The translations under genes were made by a program, and so were the position numbers. DNA of 64,000 bases from Paenibacillus beijingensis (GTDB taxonomy: Bacteria > Bacillota > Bacilli > Paenibacillales > Paenibacillaceae). The stretch covers positions 3,313,501-3,377,500 of the forward strand of contig NZ_CP011058.1 in the NCBI RefSeq assembly GCF_000961095.1. Direction: 5' to 3'. A model generated the notes under the pieces. The model was not told the origin of the DNA and did no database searches. It saw nothing but the letters and a program-made list of their open reading frames with translations. Each line of letters begins with the position of its first letter. Within the stretch, counting starts at the first letter, position 1. Shown here one piece after another: positions 52,168 through 60,982 of this stretch.

Positions 52168-52384
52168 CGTAGGACGAGCCGGGAACTTCATGCCGAAGTC
52201 CGCGCCTCTTTCGCCTTTAAGTCAAAAAAACGTAATCATTCATAGAAAGAACCTTTCATTGCCAGAGGGAAGCATCTTTATTTTACTTGACGAAGCGGCC
52301 GTTGTAAAAGCTTTAAGGACAAAATTCGACAACAAATTTGTCGCGTAAAAACGGCTGTTCCGTTAAACGGCATGCGGCCTTTGC

Positions 52385-53215
52385 TCACGAATGAACGGAC
52401 GGCGCGTTCCAAGCGGGGCACCAGCCGGGAGGCACGCCGCACATCGCCGCGGCGAAATCGGGATCTTCACGCGCCAGGTCGGCAAAGTAGCTTCCGATCA
52501 CATGATTGCCTGACACGCCCCCGGATGAGAAGCTGCGTTTGATTTCATTTTTGACATGCATATAAAAGTACAGCTTCTTCGCTTTCGGATCCCGGTAAAC
52601 GATAGGGGGAAGATGGGGGACGATGTCATTTTCGTTCTCGATCCGGAAACTGACGGGAATCGCGCGATTGAAGGCGCGCACGAACACCGGGTCCCCGACG
52701 CGCGGGGAGCCGAAGGTGTACACCATCGGAGCTGAGAGACCCGTATTCGCCGAAATATCAAGAGCGGCAAGCGTCGCGAGCGCTCCTCCGAGGCTGTGTC
52801 CCGTAACGAACAGCGGCTTGGAAGAAGGAAGCTTCCGGAGCAGCTCCATCGTTTGCTTGCGGGCGCCCGAATAGAGCGAGGTGAAGCCGCGGTGCGTCAA
52901 GCCGCCGCCCGGGACAAAAGTAAAGTCCACTTGGTCCGCCATAAAGTCCGACACCCAGTCCGAAACCGAATTCGTGCCGCGGAAAGCCAGTACGGCCGCC
53001 TGCTCCGATTCCAGAACAAAGCCGAAATCGGCCGGCTTGCCGTCAAACCCTGCCGATTGAAAAGCGCCGACCATGCGATAGCCCTCCGGTACGAGAAACA
53101 AGCCGCCACCCAGCAGCTGCATATAGCTTTGGCTGCATACCGCCGCCAAAAACAAAGCCGTCCGGATATTCATCGGGACCGCCGCGCTTTTGTCCTGCGT
53201 CCATAATTTTTTCAT
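52385..53215 (-). CDS. Lipase class 3 family protein
   Basis: 276 residues. The nucleophile elbow is VTGHSLGGALATLAALDI (near residues 142-159), with an AFRGTN oxyanion-type segment near 79 and GDPVFVRAFN near 185, and a catalytic His probably in SGNHVIGSYF. A weak N-terminal hydrophobic segment (about 17-32). GGAGGG precedes ATG 53215. A small minus-strand hairpin ending in TTTTT (52344-52364) may terminate it. Confidence 0.87.
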   Translation of the reverse strand: MKKLWTQDKSAAVPMNIRTALFLAAVCSQSYMQLLGGGLFLVPEGYRMVGAFQSAGFDGKPADFGFVLESEQAAVLAFRGTNSVSDWVSDFMADQVDFTFVPGGGLTHRGFTSLYSGARKQTMELLRKLPSSKPLFVTGHSLGGALATLAALDISANTGLSAPMVYTFGSPRVGDPVFVRAFNRAIPVSFRIENENDIVPHLPPIVYRDPKAKKLYFYMHVKNEIKRSFSSGGVSGNHVIGSYFADLAREDPDFAAAMCGVPPGWCPAWNAPSVHS

Positions 53216-53369
53216 CGTTGCCCTCCGTTTCCCCGGATTAAAGAAAGCCTGCTCCGCCTTACATTGTATGTGTCCATAGGCGAAAGTGTCTCAAGGAGAA
53301 TGGGGTTGCATTTTATTCCAAAAGTGATATCATAATAGTATCAAAAAGATATTAAGATGGGGTGAGGTC

Positions 53370-54242
53370 ATGCAGGAACGCAAGGCTTGGCATGTTAACG
53401 GTTTTCTCGTACTATTGCTTTCTTTTATTATGTTTGCCGGCGCGGTGGTATCCTTTATAGCCGCAGGTTCGGGCGACGGGCCGGGAGCGGTATGGGTAAC
53501 AATCGGCGTTGTTTTATCGGTCCTGGTCATCGTTGCGCTCTCTTCGCTGACGGTCGTGCAGCCTAACCAGGCGAAAGTCATTACGTTTTTCGGCTCTTAT
53601 ATGGGCACCGTGCTGGAAAGCGGCTTGTGGCTCGTACTGCCGTTCACGGTCAAATCGCGCGTATCGCTCAAAGTGCGCAACTTCAACAGCCAGAAGCTGA
53701 AGGTTAACGATGCAGCCGGAAACCCGGTCGAAATCGCCGCGGTCGTCGTATTCAAAGTGACCGACACCGCTCGCGCTTCGTTCGACGTGGACAATTACGA
53801 GAAGTTTGTGGAAATTCAGAGCGAGACGGCGATCCGTCATATTGCGGCCTATTATCCGTACGATGCGTACGACGAGGATCAGACGCTGTCGCTGCGGGGC
53901 AATGGGGATGAAGTGGCCGCACAGCTGATGGCCGAGCTGCAAAACCGGCTGTCTGTCGCAGGCGTGCAGGTGCTGGAAACGAGGCTGACGCATCTTGCTT
54001 ATGCGCCCGAAATTGCGGGTGCGATGCTGCAGCGCCAGCAGGCGGCGGCGATCGTGTCGGCTCGCCAGAAAATCGTCGAGGGCGCCGTAGGCATGGTGGA
54101 ATCGGCTTTGACGCAGCTGGCTGAGCGCGGCATTGAGCTTGACGACGAGCGCCGCGCTGCGATGGTCAACAATTTAATGGTGGCGATCGTCTCCGAGCGG
54201 GGCACCACTCCCGTTATTAATGCGGGCACTCTCTATAATTAA
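53370..54242 (+). CDS. SPFH/Band 7 domain protein
   Basis: 290 residues: two hydrophobic segments (about 9-30 and 42-63), then the SPFH domain (QPNQAKVITFFGSYMGTVLESG) and a helical C-terminal part (LQRQQAAAIVSARQKIVEGAVGM). SPFH proteins form membrane scaffolds (flotillin/prohibitin-like). It is 14 bp before the ribbon-helix-helix gene and probably transcribed with it. Confidence 0.88.
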   Translation: MQERKAWHVNGFLVLLLSFIMFAGAVVSFIAAGSGDGPGAVWVTIGVVLSVLVIVALSSLTVVQPNQAKVITFFGSYMGTVLESGLWLVLPFTVKSRVSLKVRNFNSQKLKVNDAAGNPVEIAAVVVFKVTDTARASFDVDNYEKFVEIQSETAIRHIAAYYPYDAYDEDQTLSLRGNGDEVAAQLMAELQNRLSVAGVQVLETRLTHLAYAPEIAGAMLQRQQAAAIVSARQKIVEGAVGMVESALTQLAERGIELDDERRAAMVNNLMVAIVSERGTTPVINAGTLYN

Positions 54243-54256
54243 GGCGGACTGATGAT

Positions 54257-54460
54257 ATGGCCAAAGAGCGAAAAGCATTTCCGCTGCGGCTTGACGTAGA
54301 GCTGCATCGGGCGCTGGAGAAATGGGCCGCAGATGAGTTCCGCAGCGTAAACTCGCATATCGAATTTCTGCTGCGCGAAGCGCTGCAGAAATCCGGCCGA
54401 TTGCCGGGCCGACGCTTGGCGAGGCCGGAGGCGTCTTCCGACGGGGAAGAGAAGGAATAA
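54257..54460 (+). CDS. Small Arc-like ribbon-helix-helix protein
   Basis: 67 residues. KAFPLRLDVELHRALEKWA then FRSVNSHIEFLLREALQKSG matches the beta-strand-helix-helix pattern of Arc/MetJ-type repressors. It follows an SPFH gene, a pairing seen in Paenibacillus and relatives (recalled). It may bind DNA, possibly autoregulating the pair; no toxin partner is seen. Confidence 0.75.
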   Translation: MAKERKAFPLRLDVELHRALEKWAADEFRSVNSHIEFLLREALQKSGRLPGRRLARPEASSDGEEKE

Positions 54461-54503
54461 AGCCCGTTTGCCGGACTTGTCACGAATGAAGGGGGAGAGA
54501 AAA

Positions 54504-55052
54504 ATGTTCCCTTAACTGAAAACAGAAAGATTACGATTAAGAGAAATTACAAAAGATGATGCAGAAGGCATTTTCGATTGTTTTTCTAATGAGAGTGTAA
54601 CACGCTATTACGGTCAAGAGACGTTAGAGAATGTAGAACAAGCTGAAGCATTCGTTGAATTTTTTTCCACAATTTACAAAGAAAAAAGGGGGATGCGGTG
54701 GGGGATCGAAAGAAAAGGAACTCTAGGAATAATTGGATTTAATGCCTGGTCCCCTAAACATAAACGAGCAGAAATAGGTTACGAAATTCATCCCGAACAA
54801 TGGAGAAAAGGTTATACCTCTGAAGCAGTATTAAAAGTCCTCCAATATGGATTTGATGAATTAGGTCTTACTCGTATAGGAGCTGTCGTTTTTATAGATA
54901 ATGAAGCATCTAATAATTTACTTACTAAAGTTGGATTTCAAAAAGAAGGGGTTCTAAGGGATTATATGTATCAAAATGGCAAAGCACACGATACCTATGT
55001 TTATTCAATCCTCAAGAGCAAGTCAGGCGATAAAAGTAATAGGCTACCCTAA
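54504..55052 (+). pseudogene. GNAT acetyltransferase with in-frame stop at codon 4
   Basis: The frame from ATG 54504 (GGGGGAG upstream) reads ATG TTC CCT TAA, then stays open through L-K-T-E-R-L-R-L-R-E-I to 55052. The GNAT signatures EIGYEIHPEQWRKGYTSEAV and NNLLTKVGFQKEG are complete. Without the TAA (54513-54515) the protein would be a 182-residue RimJ-like enzyme. The only good later start (ATG 54693) loses the N-terminal third. The DNA is much more AT-rich than its neighbours, which suggests recent transfer. Confidence 0.7.
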
Positions 55053-55171
55053 CTTTGGAGTTAAAGACTCATTATATGCAGCCCCAGGAGTAATAACCCA
55101 ATATCGATCTCATTTAATGCCCAACACTTACAATAAAAGCCCCACTCTTTACGAATTATCGACCAGTTTAA

Positions 55172-55593
55172 GGGGCTGTCCCATAAGTAGGGTTTTAGTC
55201 GTATTTCAAGCCCTTCTGCTTCAAAAGCGTAAACGAACCGATCAAGGGGCTATCCTTGGCCGGTTCGTTCTTTTTTTATCGCTGGACGAAGGGATAATTT
55301 TTGAAATACATGCGTTCGTACATCTTTTTTCGTTTTATTTTTCGACTACGATAAAATTCCTGCAAATATACTTTTTTTGCCGACCCCATCTCTCGTTAAG
55401 ACGATAAAAGCTGGGAATTCCTGCAGCATCGCAGGTTTTCCCTCCAGACATACGATTTCGATCGGTAAAACCTGCACAATCGCAGGTATAGCGAGGAAAG
55501 GACCTCCGACTTCACTTTGCCAGCGAAACTGGAGGTCCTTTTGTGTCCAATTTAGGGCTAGCTCAATCATGCGAATACTTATGAGACAGCCTC
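55172..55593. mobile_element. MITE-like non-autonomous element
   Basis: 422 bp flanked by 18-bp terminal inverted repeats: GGGGCTGTCCCATAAGTA (55172-55189) and TACTTATGAGACAGCCTC (55576-55593), 16 of 18 matching. The TIR (GGGGCTGTC...CATAAG) is like those of common transposases, but no transposase frame lies inside. It contains two terminator-like hairpins (around 55231-55270 and 55500-55540) and two copies of CCTGC-N6-GCAGG (55420-55435, 55471-55486). No clear target duplication is seen. It interrupts the tail of the AT-rich patch after the broken GNAT gene. Confidence 0.65.
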
Positions 55594-55689
55594 ATTGGTT
55601 CTTTTGTTCATACGATAGAACTTTCTCTTTGCCTTCACCCTTGCGGGAGAGCCACTTGCAAAATGGCGCTAGAAGGAGGATGACGGCGG

Positions 55690-57678
55690 CTACAGCTCGT
55701 CCAGCAGATCGCCGGCCAGCATGGAGGCCGGTGAAACGCGCCGCGCCGCCGCCTGGTCGCCGGCGGCGCCGTGCCGATAGACGCCGAGCGCTGCGGCTGC
55801 CGCGGCGGAATGACCTTGGGCAAGCAGGCCGGCGATGAGGCCGGCGAGCACATCGCCGGTACCGCCCGTTGCCATGCCGGGGTTGCCGGTCGGGTTCACG
55901 TAGATGGTGCCGTCAGGCAGGGCGATGACGGTGCGCGCCCCTTTCAGCACGAGCGTCACGCCGTGCCGGACGGCATAATCCCGGGCGATTGCAATGCGGT
56001 CGCGCTGTACTTCGGGCGTAGAGATGCCGCACAGGCGCGCCATTTCCCCGGGATGGGGCGTAAAGACGATGCCGCCCCGGCGCCGCGGCCAAGCGGCAAA
56101 ATCGCCCGCTTCGGCGATATGGTTGAGCGCGTCGGCATCCACGACAAGCGGCAGATCCTGCGGCAGCGCGTCCCACAGCCGCCGCAGCCAGCCCCGCCGG
56201 ACGTAATCGTCCGCTTCGCCGGACGGCGGACCGCTGCGATCGGTCACACCGCCGGCCTCGGTGCCGGCGCCTTCAGCGCCCGCAGAACTGGCGCCCGCAT
56301 TGGCGCCGATCGGCCCGGCCGCGCCTGTGCCGCTGCGACCCGCAGAACCGGCGCCCGCACTGGCGCTGATCGGCCCGGCCGCGCTTGTAGCGCTGCGTCC
56401 TGCGGAAGCGGCTTCGGCGGCCGATCTCCCGGCCTCGCCGTACGGCGTACTGCCGAAGCCTGGTCCGCTCATAGGCGAATCTTGTCCATTCGCCAGCCTG
56501 CCGAAGCCGGTGGCGCTTATATGCGGATCCTGTCCTTTTGTTAGCCTTCCGAACCCAGGACCGATTACAAGCGCATCGCGTCCTACCGCCAGCCGGGCGA
56601 GCGAGTGCGGATCGACGTCCGCCCATTCCCCGGTGCCGGAATCGTCGAGCGGCTTCAACATCAGCTCCGGGCGGACGCCGATGAGCGAATCGGCTAGCCG
56701 CTCCGGCACGGCCCATGTGACAAGTCCGGCGCCGGAGCGCAGGGCGGAGACGGCGCACAGCAGCCCCGCGCCGCTCATCGCCCGGGAGCCGGCGGCCGCC
56801 AGCACGTGGCCGTATGTGCCTTTGTGGCTGTCTTCAGGCCGCCCGCCGCCGGGATCTGCTTCGAGCCGCGAACGCAGCACTTCAGGAGACAGCATCCAGA
56901 CGGATGGCTGCCCGCATTGCTGCGCCGCCCGCGCCGCAATGCCGATCGGTGCTACCAGCACCGCTCCCGCACGGGCTGCGCCGGGAAACTGCGCGAGGCC
57001 CAGCTTCGGCAGCGCAAAGGTAACGGTGGCCGCAGCATTGATGCACGGGTCGGCGGTTTGACCCGTGTCCGGATGAAGGCCGCTCGGAATGTCCGCGGCC
57101 ACAACCGGCAATCCGCTCGCGTTCGCTTCGCGGATTAGCGCCGCCAGCGGCTCGCGCGGAGCGCCGCCGCTCGACCCGGTGCCGAGCAGGGCGTCCACGA
57201 TGCCGCCCATGCCGCTCCAATCGACCGCTCCCGGCCGGTATACGACGGCCGGCAGCCCGAGCCGTTCGGCGATGGCGGCTTCGCGCGCCGCTTCGCCGCA
57301 CAGCTGCTCCGGCGGCACGGCGTACACGACGTGTGCGCCGATGCCGCGCTCCGCCAAATGCCGGGCGGCGACGAGCCCGTCCCCGCCGTTGCTGCCTTTG
57401 CCGACAAGTATCGCCCAAGGCTTCGTTTCGCCGCCCGCTTCCCTGCCCCCGCTTCCGCCGTCTTTTTTCCGGCTCTGCTCCGCCCTGGCAAGCGCCTTCT
57501 CGCAGCCCGGCAGCAGCGAGGCATAAGGGCCGGTCAGCTCCATTCCGTTATGCAGACGGTACACCGCTTCCGCCAGTGCACGTCCTGCAGTTTCCATCAG
57601 CACGTTCGCCGGAATTCCGATAGATTCAATCGTCTCCCGCTCCATTTCCCGGATCGTTTCAGCTGATACCAGTTCCAT
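55690..57678 (-). CDS. nnr: Bifunctional NAD(P)H-hydrate epimerase/dehydratase
   Basis: 662 residues: epimerase domain (YjeF-N; VGKGSNGGDGLVAARHLAERG near residues 91-111) then ADP-dependent dehydratase (YjeF-C; AAGSRAMSGAGLLCAVSALRSG near 295-316, ending GNPGMATGGTGDVLAGLIAGLL). It repairs damaged NAD(P)HX. The dehydratase holds a low-complexity insertion of about 125 residues (about 380-505) made of two kinds of tandem repeat, GFGRL... and SAGRS..AAGPI, in place of a short loop. Normal fusions are about 500 residues. Confidence 0.92.
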   Translation of the reverse strand: MELVSAETIREMERETIESIGIPANVLMETAGRALAEAVYRLHNGMELTGPYASLLPGCEKALARAEQSRKKDGGSGGREAGGETKPWAILVGKGSNGGDGLVAARHLAERGIGAHVVYAVPPEQLCGEAAREAAIAERLGLPAVVYRPGAVDWSGMGGIVDALLGTGSSGGAPREPLAALIREANASGLPVVAADIPSGLHPDTGQTADPCINAAATVTFALPKLGLAQFPGAARAGAVLVAPIGIAARAAQQCGQPSVWMLSPEVLRSRLEADPGGGRPEDSHKGTYGHVLAAAGSRAMSGAGLLCAVSALRSGAGLVTWAVPERLADSLIGVRPELMLKPLDDSGTGEWADVDPHSLARLAVGRDALVIGPGFGRLTKGQDPHISATGFGRLANGQDSPMSGPGFGSTPYGEAGRSAAEAASAGRSATSAAGPISASAGAGSAGRSGTGAAGPIGANAGASSAGAEGAGTEAGGVTDRSGPPSGEADDYVRRGWLRRLWDALPQDLPLVVDADALNHIAEAGDFAAWPRRRGGIVFTPHPGEMARLCGISTPEVQRDRIAIARDYAVRHGVTLVLKGARTVIALPDGTIYVNPTGNPGMATGGTGDVLAGLIAGLLAQGHSAAAAAALGVYRHGAAGDQAAARRVSPASMLAGDLLDEL

Positions 57679-57922
57679 TTCGTCCCACCCTTTCGATTTC
57701 GCATCGCATCTATTCTGCCAGCCTTCATGCTTTGCCCCGGCGCGCCGGAAGAAGCGAACGATTGGATTCAGGCTGCCGCCCGCTTTTCCTCCTCAAGGTC
57801 TCTCCCTTGATTATAACCCGCTGCATCTCCCCGGCAATCCGATACCCAAAACGAAATTCCTCTATTATAATAGTAAAAATAGAAAATAAACGTTGAGTCG
57901 TTTATCAGCAAGGGTGGAGACT

Positions 57923-58492
57923 ATGGAAGCGAAACATTGTCTGTTATGCGGACAAGTCATGATCGAACGTGATGTGGACGGAACGATGCGCAGAGCTTGT
58001 CCGGACTGCACATACGTGCATTGGGGGAACTACAGCGTCGGCGTCGGCGCGCTTGTGAAGAAAGAAGGCAAGCTGCTGCTTGTGCGCAGAGCGCAAAATC
58101 CGGGCAAGGGCTACTGGACCAATCCCGGCGGTTACATCGAACAGCTAGAGCCGATCGGCGAAACGGTGTGCCGCGAGGTGCTGGAGGAAACGGGTGTACG
58201 GGCAACCGTCCGCAGTGTCGTGGCAATCCGGGATCTTCCCCGCGCCATTCATAACCTTTACATCGCATTTGCGATGGATTACGTGGAGGGAGAGCCGGTT
58301 GCGGACGGCTTGGAGGTCGACGCTGCGGGATTTTTTAGCCTGGAGGAAATGGAGACGATGAACGTTGCCCCGTTTACCCGCTGGCTTGCGGACGTAGCGG
58401 CCGGAGACGAGAGTGGGGAAGGGCTGCAGATCGATACCGATCCGGTTGTGCCGCTCAACGGCTTGGGCTTGTTCCGGCTTCAAACGAAATGA
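57923..58492 (+). CDS. Nudix hydrolase with N-terminal zinc ribbon
   Basis: 189 residues. A zinc ribbon (C6, C9, C26, C29) followed by the Nudix box GYIEQLEPIGETVCREVLEE (box G near 73, REVxEE following). The layout resembles NudC or ADP-ribose/NADH pyrophosphatases. The ATG at 57923 has GGTGGAG; the frame extends to 57893 with no ribosome site. Substrate unknown, but its place next to the NAD(P)HX repair gene, facing away, is suggestive. Confidence 0.85.
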   Translation: MEAKHCLLCGQVMIERDVDGTMRRACPDCTYVHWGNYSVGVGALVKKEGKLLLVRRAQNPGKGYWTNPGGYIEQLEPIGETVCREVLEETGVRATVRSVVAIRDLPRAIHNLYIAFAMDYVEGEPVADGLEVDAAGFFSLEEMETMNVAPFTRWLADVAAGDESGEGLQIDTDPVVPLNGLGLFRLQTK

Positions 58493-58502
58493 ACGAACAG
58501 CA

Positions 58503-58622
58503 CTAACACGAATAACAACATGCCTCGACAATACTCCCATCCTTTTTTGGAGGTGAGATATATTGCGGCCTTTTTTTATCAAAATCCCTCTTACAATAAG
58601 AACATTTGTTTGGTATAATCAT
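58503..58622 (-). CDS. Possible small zinc-finger-like protein
   Basis: A 39-codon frame with Cys pairs: KCSYCKRDF and EACCYSC. The pattern looks like a zinc ribbon, but there is no ribosome site, and a TATAAT of a plus-strand promoter (about 58615) overlaps it. Otherwise the gap 58493-58930 holds only a 48-codon GTG frame at 58676 that I do not recognise. Confidence 0.3.
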   Translation of the reverse strand: MIIPNKCSYCKRDFDKKRPQYISPPKKDGSIVEACCYSC

Positions 58623-58853
58623 TCTAACAAAACAGACGAACCACGGGAACAAAGAACTCGAAAGAAGGTGAGACCGTGATCGAAAGGTGTTCAAGATTTG
58701 TCCGCCGTAACCGCAAAGCCGGTTTGGGCCGTCTTTACTTGCAGCCGCACCCCGGCCAAAGTCCGAAAGCGACGACTTGGAGTTCACCCGTATGGATCAT
58801 CAGGATTATGGGAAATGGATGAATAAGGGTGTTTGAAAGGCAGAAATAACCTT

Positions 58854-58882
58854 TTGACAGACGGGTAACCAACTGGTAAACT
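58854..58882 (+). promoter_or_regulatory. SigA promoter of the MFS transporter gene
   Basis: TTGACA (58854-58859), 17-bp spacer, TAAACT (58877-58882). A direct repeat GGTAAC/GGTAAA around the -10 may be a regulator site. Confidence 0.6.
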
Positions 58883-58930
58883 CTGTAAAGGTATGCCAGA
58901 TCACGATGTTTTTCGAAGGAGGAAAAAAGC

Positions 58931-60415
58931 TTGAATTCCGCAAGTATAGAGACGCAAGGCGCAGTGGATGTGAGTGGAATCCGTAGAGGACCGATTGTCG
59001 CCGCGCTTATTATCGGATGTTTCGTCGCGATTTTGAACGAAACGCTGCTGAACATCGCTTTTCCCGACTTAATGGTCGAGTTCGGCGTATCGGTCGCGAC
59101 GATCCAGTGGCTGTCGACGGCGTATATGCTCGTTATCGGCATTCTGGTCCCGATTACGGCGCTGCTGCAGCAGTGGTTTACGACCAGACAGATGTTTTTG
59201 ACCGCGATGGGGCTGTTTCTTGCCGGCACGATCTTGTGCGGGGTTGCACCGGTCTTTTCCTTCCTGTTGATCGGAAGGGTCGCCCAGGCGCTCGGAACCG
59301 GACTTTTGATTCCGGTGCTTATGAACACGATTCTCATTATTTATCCGCCGGAGAAGCGGGGCGCGGCGATGGGAATGATCGGACTCGTCATCATGTCCGC
59401 GCCGGCAATCGGGCCGACCATCTCGGGGCTCATTATTCAGAGCTTGAATTGGCGCTGGCTGTTCTTTCTCGTTATACCGCTGACCGCGTTTTCCATCCTT
59501 TTCGCAGCAATTTATTTAAAGAACGTTTCCGATCTGACGAAACCGAAAGTGGATCTGTTATCCATTGTTTTGTCGACGATCGGCTTCGGCGGCATGGTGT
59601 ATGCCTTCAGCAGAGCAGGCGAAACGTCCTGGTCGGATAGTATCGTCACCTTCTCGCTCATTGTGGGCGGCATCGCTCTCGTGCTGTTCATCTGGAGGCA
59701 GCTTGCAGTGAAAGAGCCGCTGCTTGAACTGCGGGTGTTTAAATATTCGCTGTTCACGCTCGTGACCGTGCTTCTGCTGATCGTCATGATGACGTTGTTC
59801 TCGACGATGATTCTGCTGCCGCTGTTTTTGCAAAACGCGCTCGGCAAAACGGCGCTCGCGACTGGTCTTATCCTGCTGCCCGGCGGCGTCATTAACGGGC
59901 TGCTGGCGCCGGTGTCGGGGAAGCTGTTCGATAAATTCGGACCGCGAGTCCTCGTCATCCCGGGTCTTGCCCTCATGGCGGTTTCCATCTGGCTCTTCAG
60001 CGGCATTTCGGCGACGACCGGAACGGGAATGATTATTGCGCTGCACATTATGCTGCTGATCGGTATTTCAATGGTGATGATGCCGGCGCAGACGACGGGC
60101 CTGAACGAGCTGCCGCGTCATCTGTATCCGCACGGCACGGCGATATTGAACACCCTGCAGCAAGTGGCCGGCGCCATCGGTACCGCTTTGTTCATCAGCA
60201 TTATGAGCGCCGGAACGAAAGCCTATATGAAGACCTCCAGCGATCCAAACTCGCCTGCGGAATTGGTCAACGGGCTGATCGCCGGCATGCACAACGCATT
60301 TTTTGCCGCAATGTTTGCCGCTATCGCGGCGCTGGCGATCGGGCTGTTCATTAAGAAGGCCCAAGCTCCGGATGAGGAGCAAAAGGCGGTAATAGCCCGC
60401 CACGATTCTCATTAG
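58931..60415 (+). CDS. MFS drug exporter, DHA2 type (14 segments)
   Basis: 494 residues with 14 hydrophobic segments, GTGLLIPVLMNTILIIYP and the DHA2 motif C (IGLVIMSAPAIGPTISGLI), and an early loop ATIQWLSTAYMLVIG. The group exports drugs, antimicrobials or toxic metabolites with proton exchange. It starts with TTG 58931 after AGGAGGAAAAAAG. No regulator gene is adjacent. A 26-bp perfect stem terminator follows. Confidence 0.9.
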   Translation: MNSASIETQGAVDVSGIRRGPIVAALIIGCFVAILNETLLNIAFPDLMVEFGVSVATIQWLSTAYMLVIGILVPITALLQQWFTTRQMFLTAMGLFLAGTILCGVAPVFSFLLIGRVAQALGTGLLIPVLMNTILIIYPPEKRGAAMGMIGLVIMSAPAIGPTISGLIIQSLNWRWLFFLVIPLTAFSILFAAIYLKNVSDLTKPKVDLLSIVLSTIGFGGMVYAFSRAGETSWSDSIVTFSLIVGGIALVLFIWRQLAVKEPLLELRVFKYSLFTLVTVLLLIVMMTLFSTMILLPLFLQNALGKTALATGLILLPGGVINGLLAPVSGKLFDKFGPRVLVIPGLALMAVSIWLFSGISATTGTGMIIALHIMLLIGISMVMMPAQTTGLNELPRHLYPHGTAILNTLQQVAGAIGTALFISIMSAGTKAYMKTSSDPNSPAELVNGLIAGMHNAFFAAMFAAIAALAIGLFIKKAQAPDEEQKAVIARHDSH

Positions 60416-60445
60416 GATCCGGGACTAGTGTCTCCTAACACTGTT

Positions 60446-60503
60446 ACGGACAGATGAAAAAAAGCTGCGGAATCGACTCCGCAGCTTTTTTTCATCTGTC
60501 CGT
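60446..60503. terminator. Very long perfect bidirectional terminator
   Basis: A 26-bp perfect stem (ACGGACAGATGAAAAAAAGC and on, 60446-60471, with 60478-60503) and a six-base loop. It has A7/T7 tracts in both arms, so it can stop transcripts from both sides. Confidence 0.85.
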
Positions 60504-60540
60504 TCCTTTTTTCGCAGCCGAGCCGGAACTCGAATCGATC

Positions 60541-60620
60541 GCAAACGCCCGCAAACGCCCGCAAACGCCCGCAAACGCCCGCAAACGCCCGCAAACGCCC
60601 GCAAACGCCCGCAAACGCCC
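60541..60620. repeat. Eight tandem copies of GCAAACGCCC
   Basis: Perfect 10-bp repeats with no variation from 60541 to 60620, and the next unit begins GCA. It lies between the terminator and a small membrane ORF, not inside a gene. Length may vary between strains. Confidence 0.95.
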
Positions 60621-60638
60621 GCATCAAATTTCCGCACT

Positions 60639-60725
60639 TTAGCGACGCCGGCCGCTGCGCTTTACGACAGCGAAAATAACCGCGACGATAGCGATAATCA
60701 ATATTATAGCCGCCAATTTCAACAT
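60639..60725 (-). CDS. Small single-helix membrane protein (28 residues)
   Basis: ATG 60725 follows AAAGGGTGAGC. The product begins MLKLAAIILIIAIVAVIFAV and ends KRSGRRR: one transmembrane helix with a basic tail. Too short for the usual gene finders. Function unknown. The region 60726-60982 has no gene. Confidence 0.6.
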   Translation of the reverse strand: MLKLAAIILIIAIVAVIFAVVKRSGRRR

Positions 60726-60982
60726 GAAGCTCACCCTTTCTTTGATTTCCGCCCGGGCTGCGGCTTATCCGGCAGCGCCGTTAGGCGTGTCTTGTGTGAC
60801 AGGCAGCCGCCTGAACGTTACTGCCTGCCCGTTATTGAGGCTGTATTAACCCGATGCATCAAGTATCAAACAGACAGAAAATATTGGCAGTCCGCTAAGC
60901 GGCTGCATTGATTCGAAGGGATTAAGCGGGGGTAAAGAAGGGAAAGGAAAATATAGTTGACAAGTAAAGGGAGGAAGCATGA

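Noticed and set aside
52046..52348. 100-codon plus-strand frame
   Set aside because: No ribosome site, no family features; it covers hairpins and a terminator that read on the other strand.
55377..55838. 153-codon plus-strand frame
   Set aside because: It runs from inside the MITE-like element into the antisense of the NAD(P)HX repair gene.
60541..60620. CRISPR-like array
   Set aside because: Units are 10 bp and directly adjacent with no spacers, so this is a simple tandem repeat.
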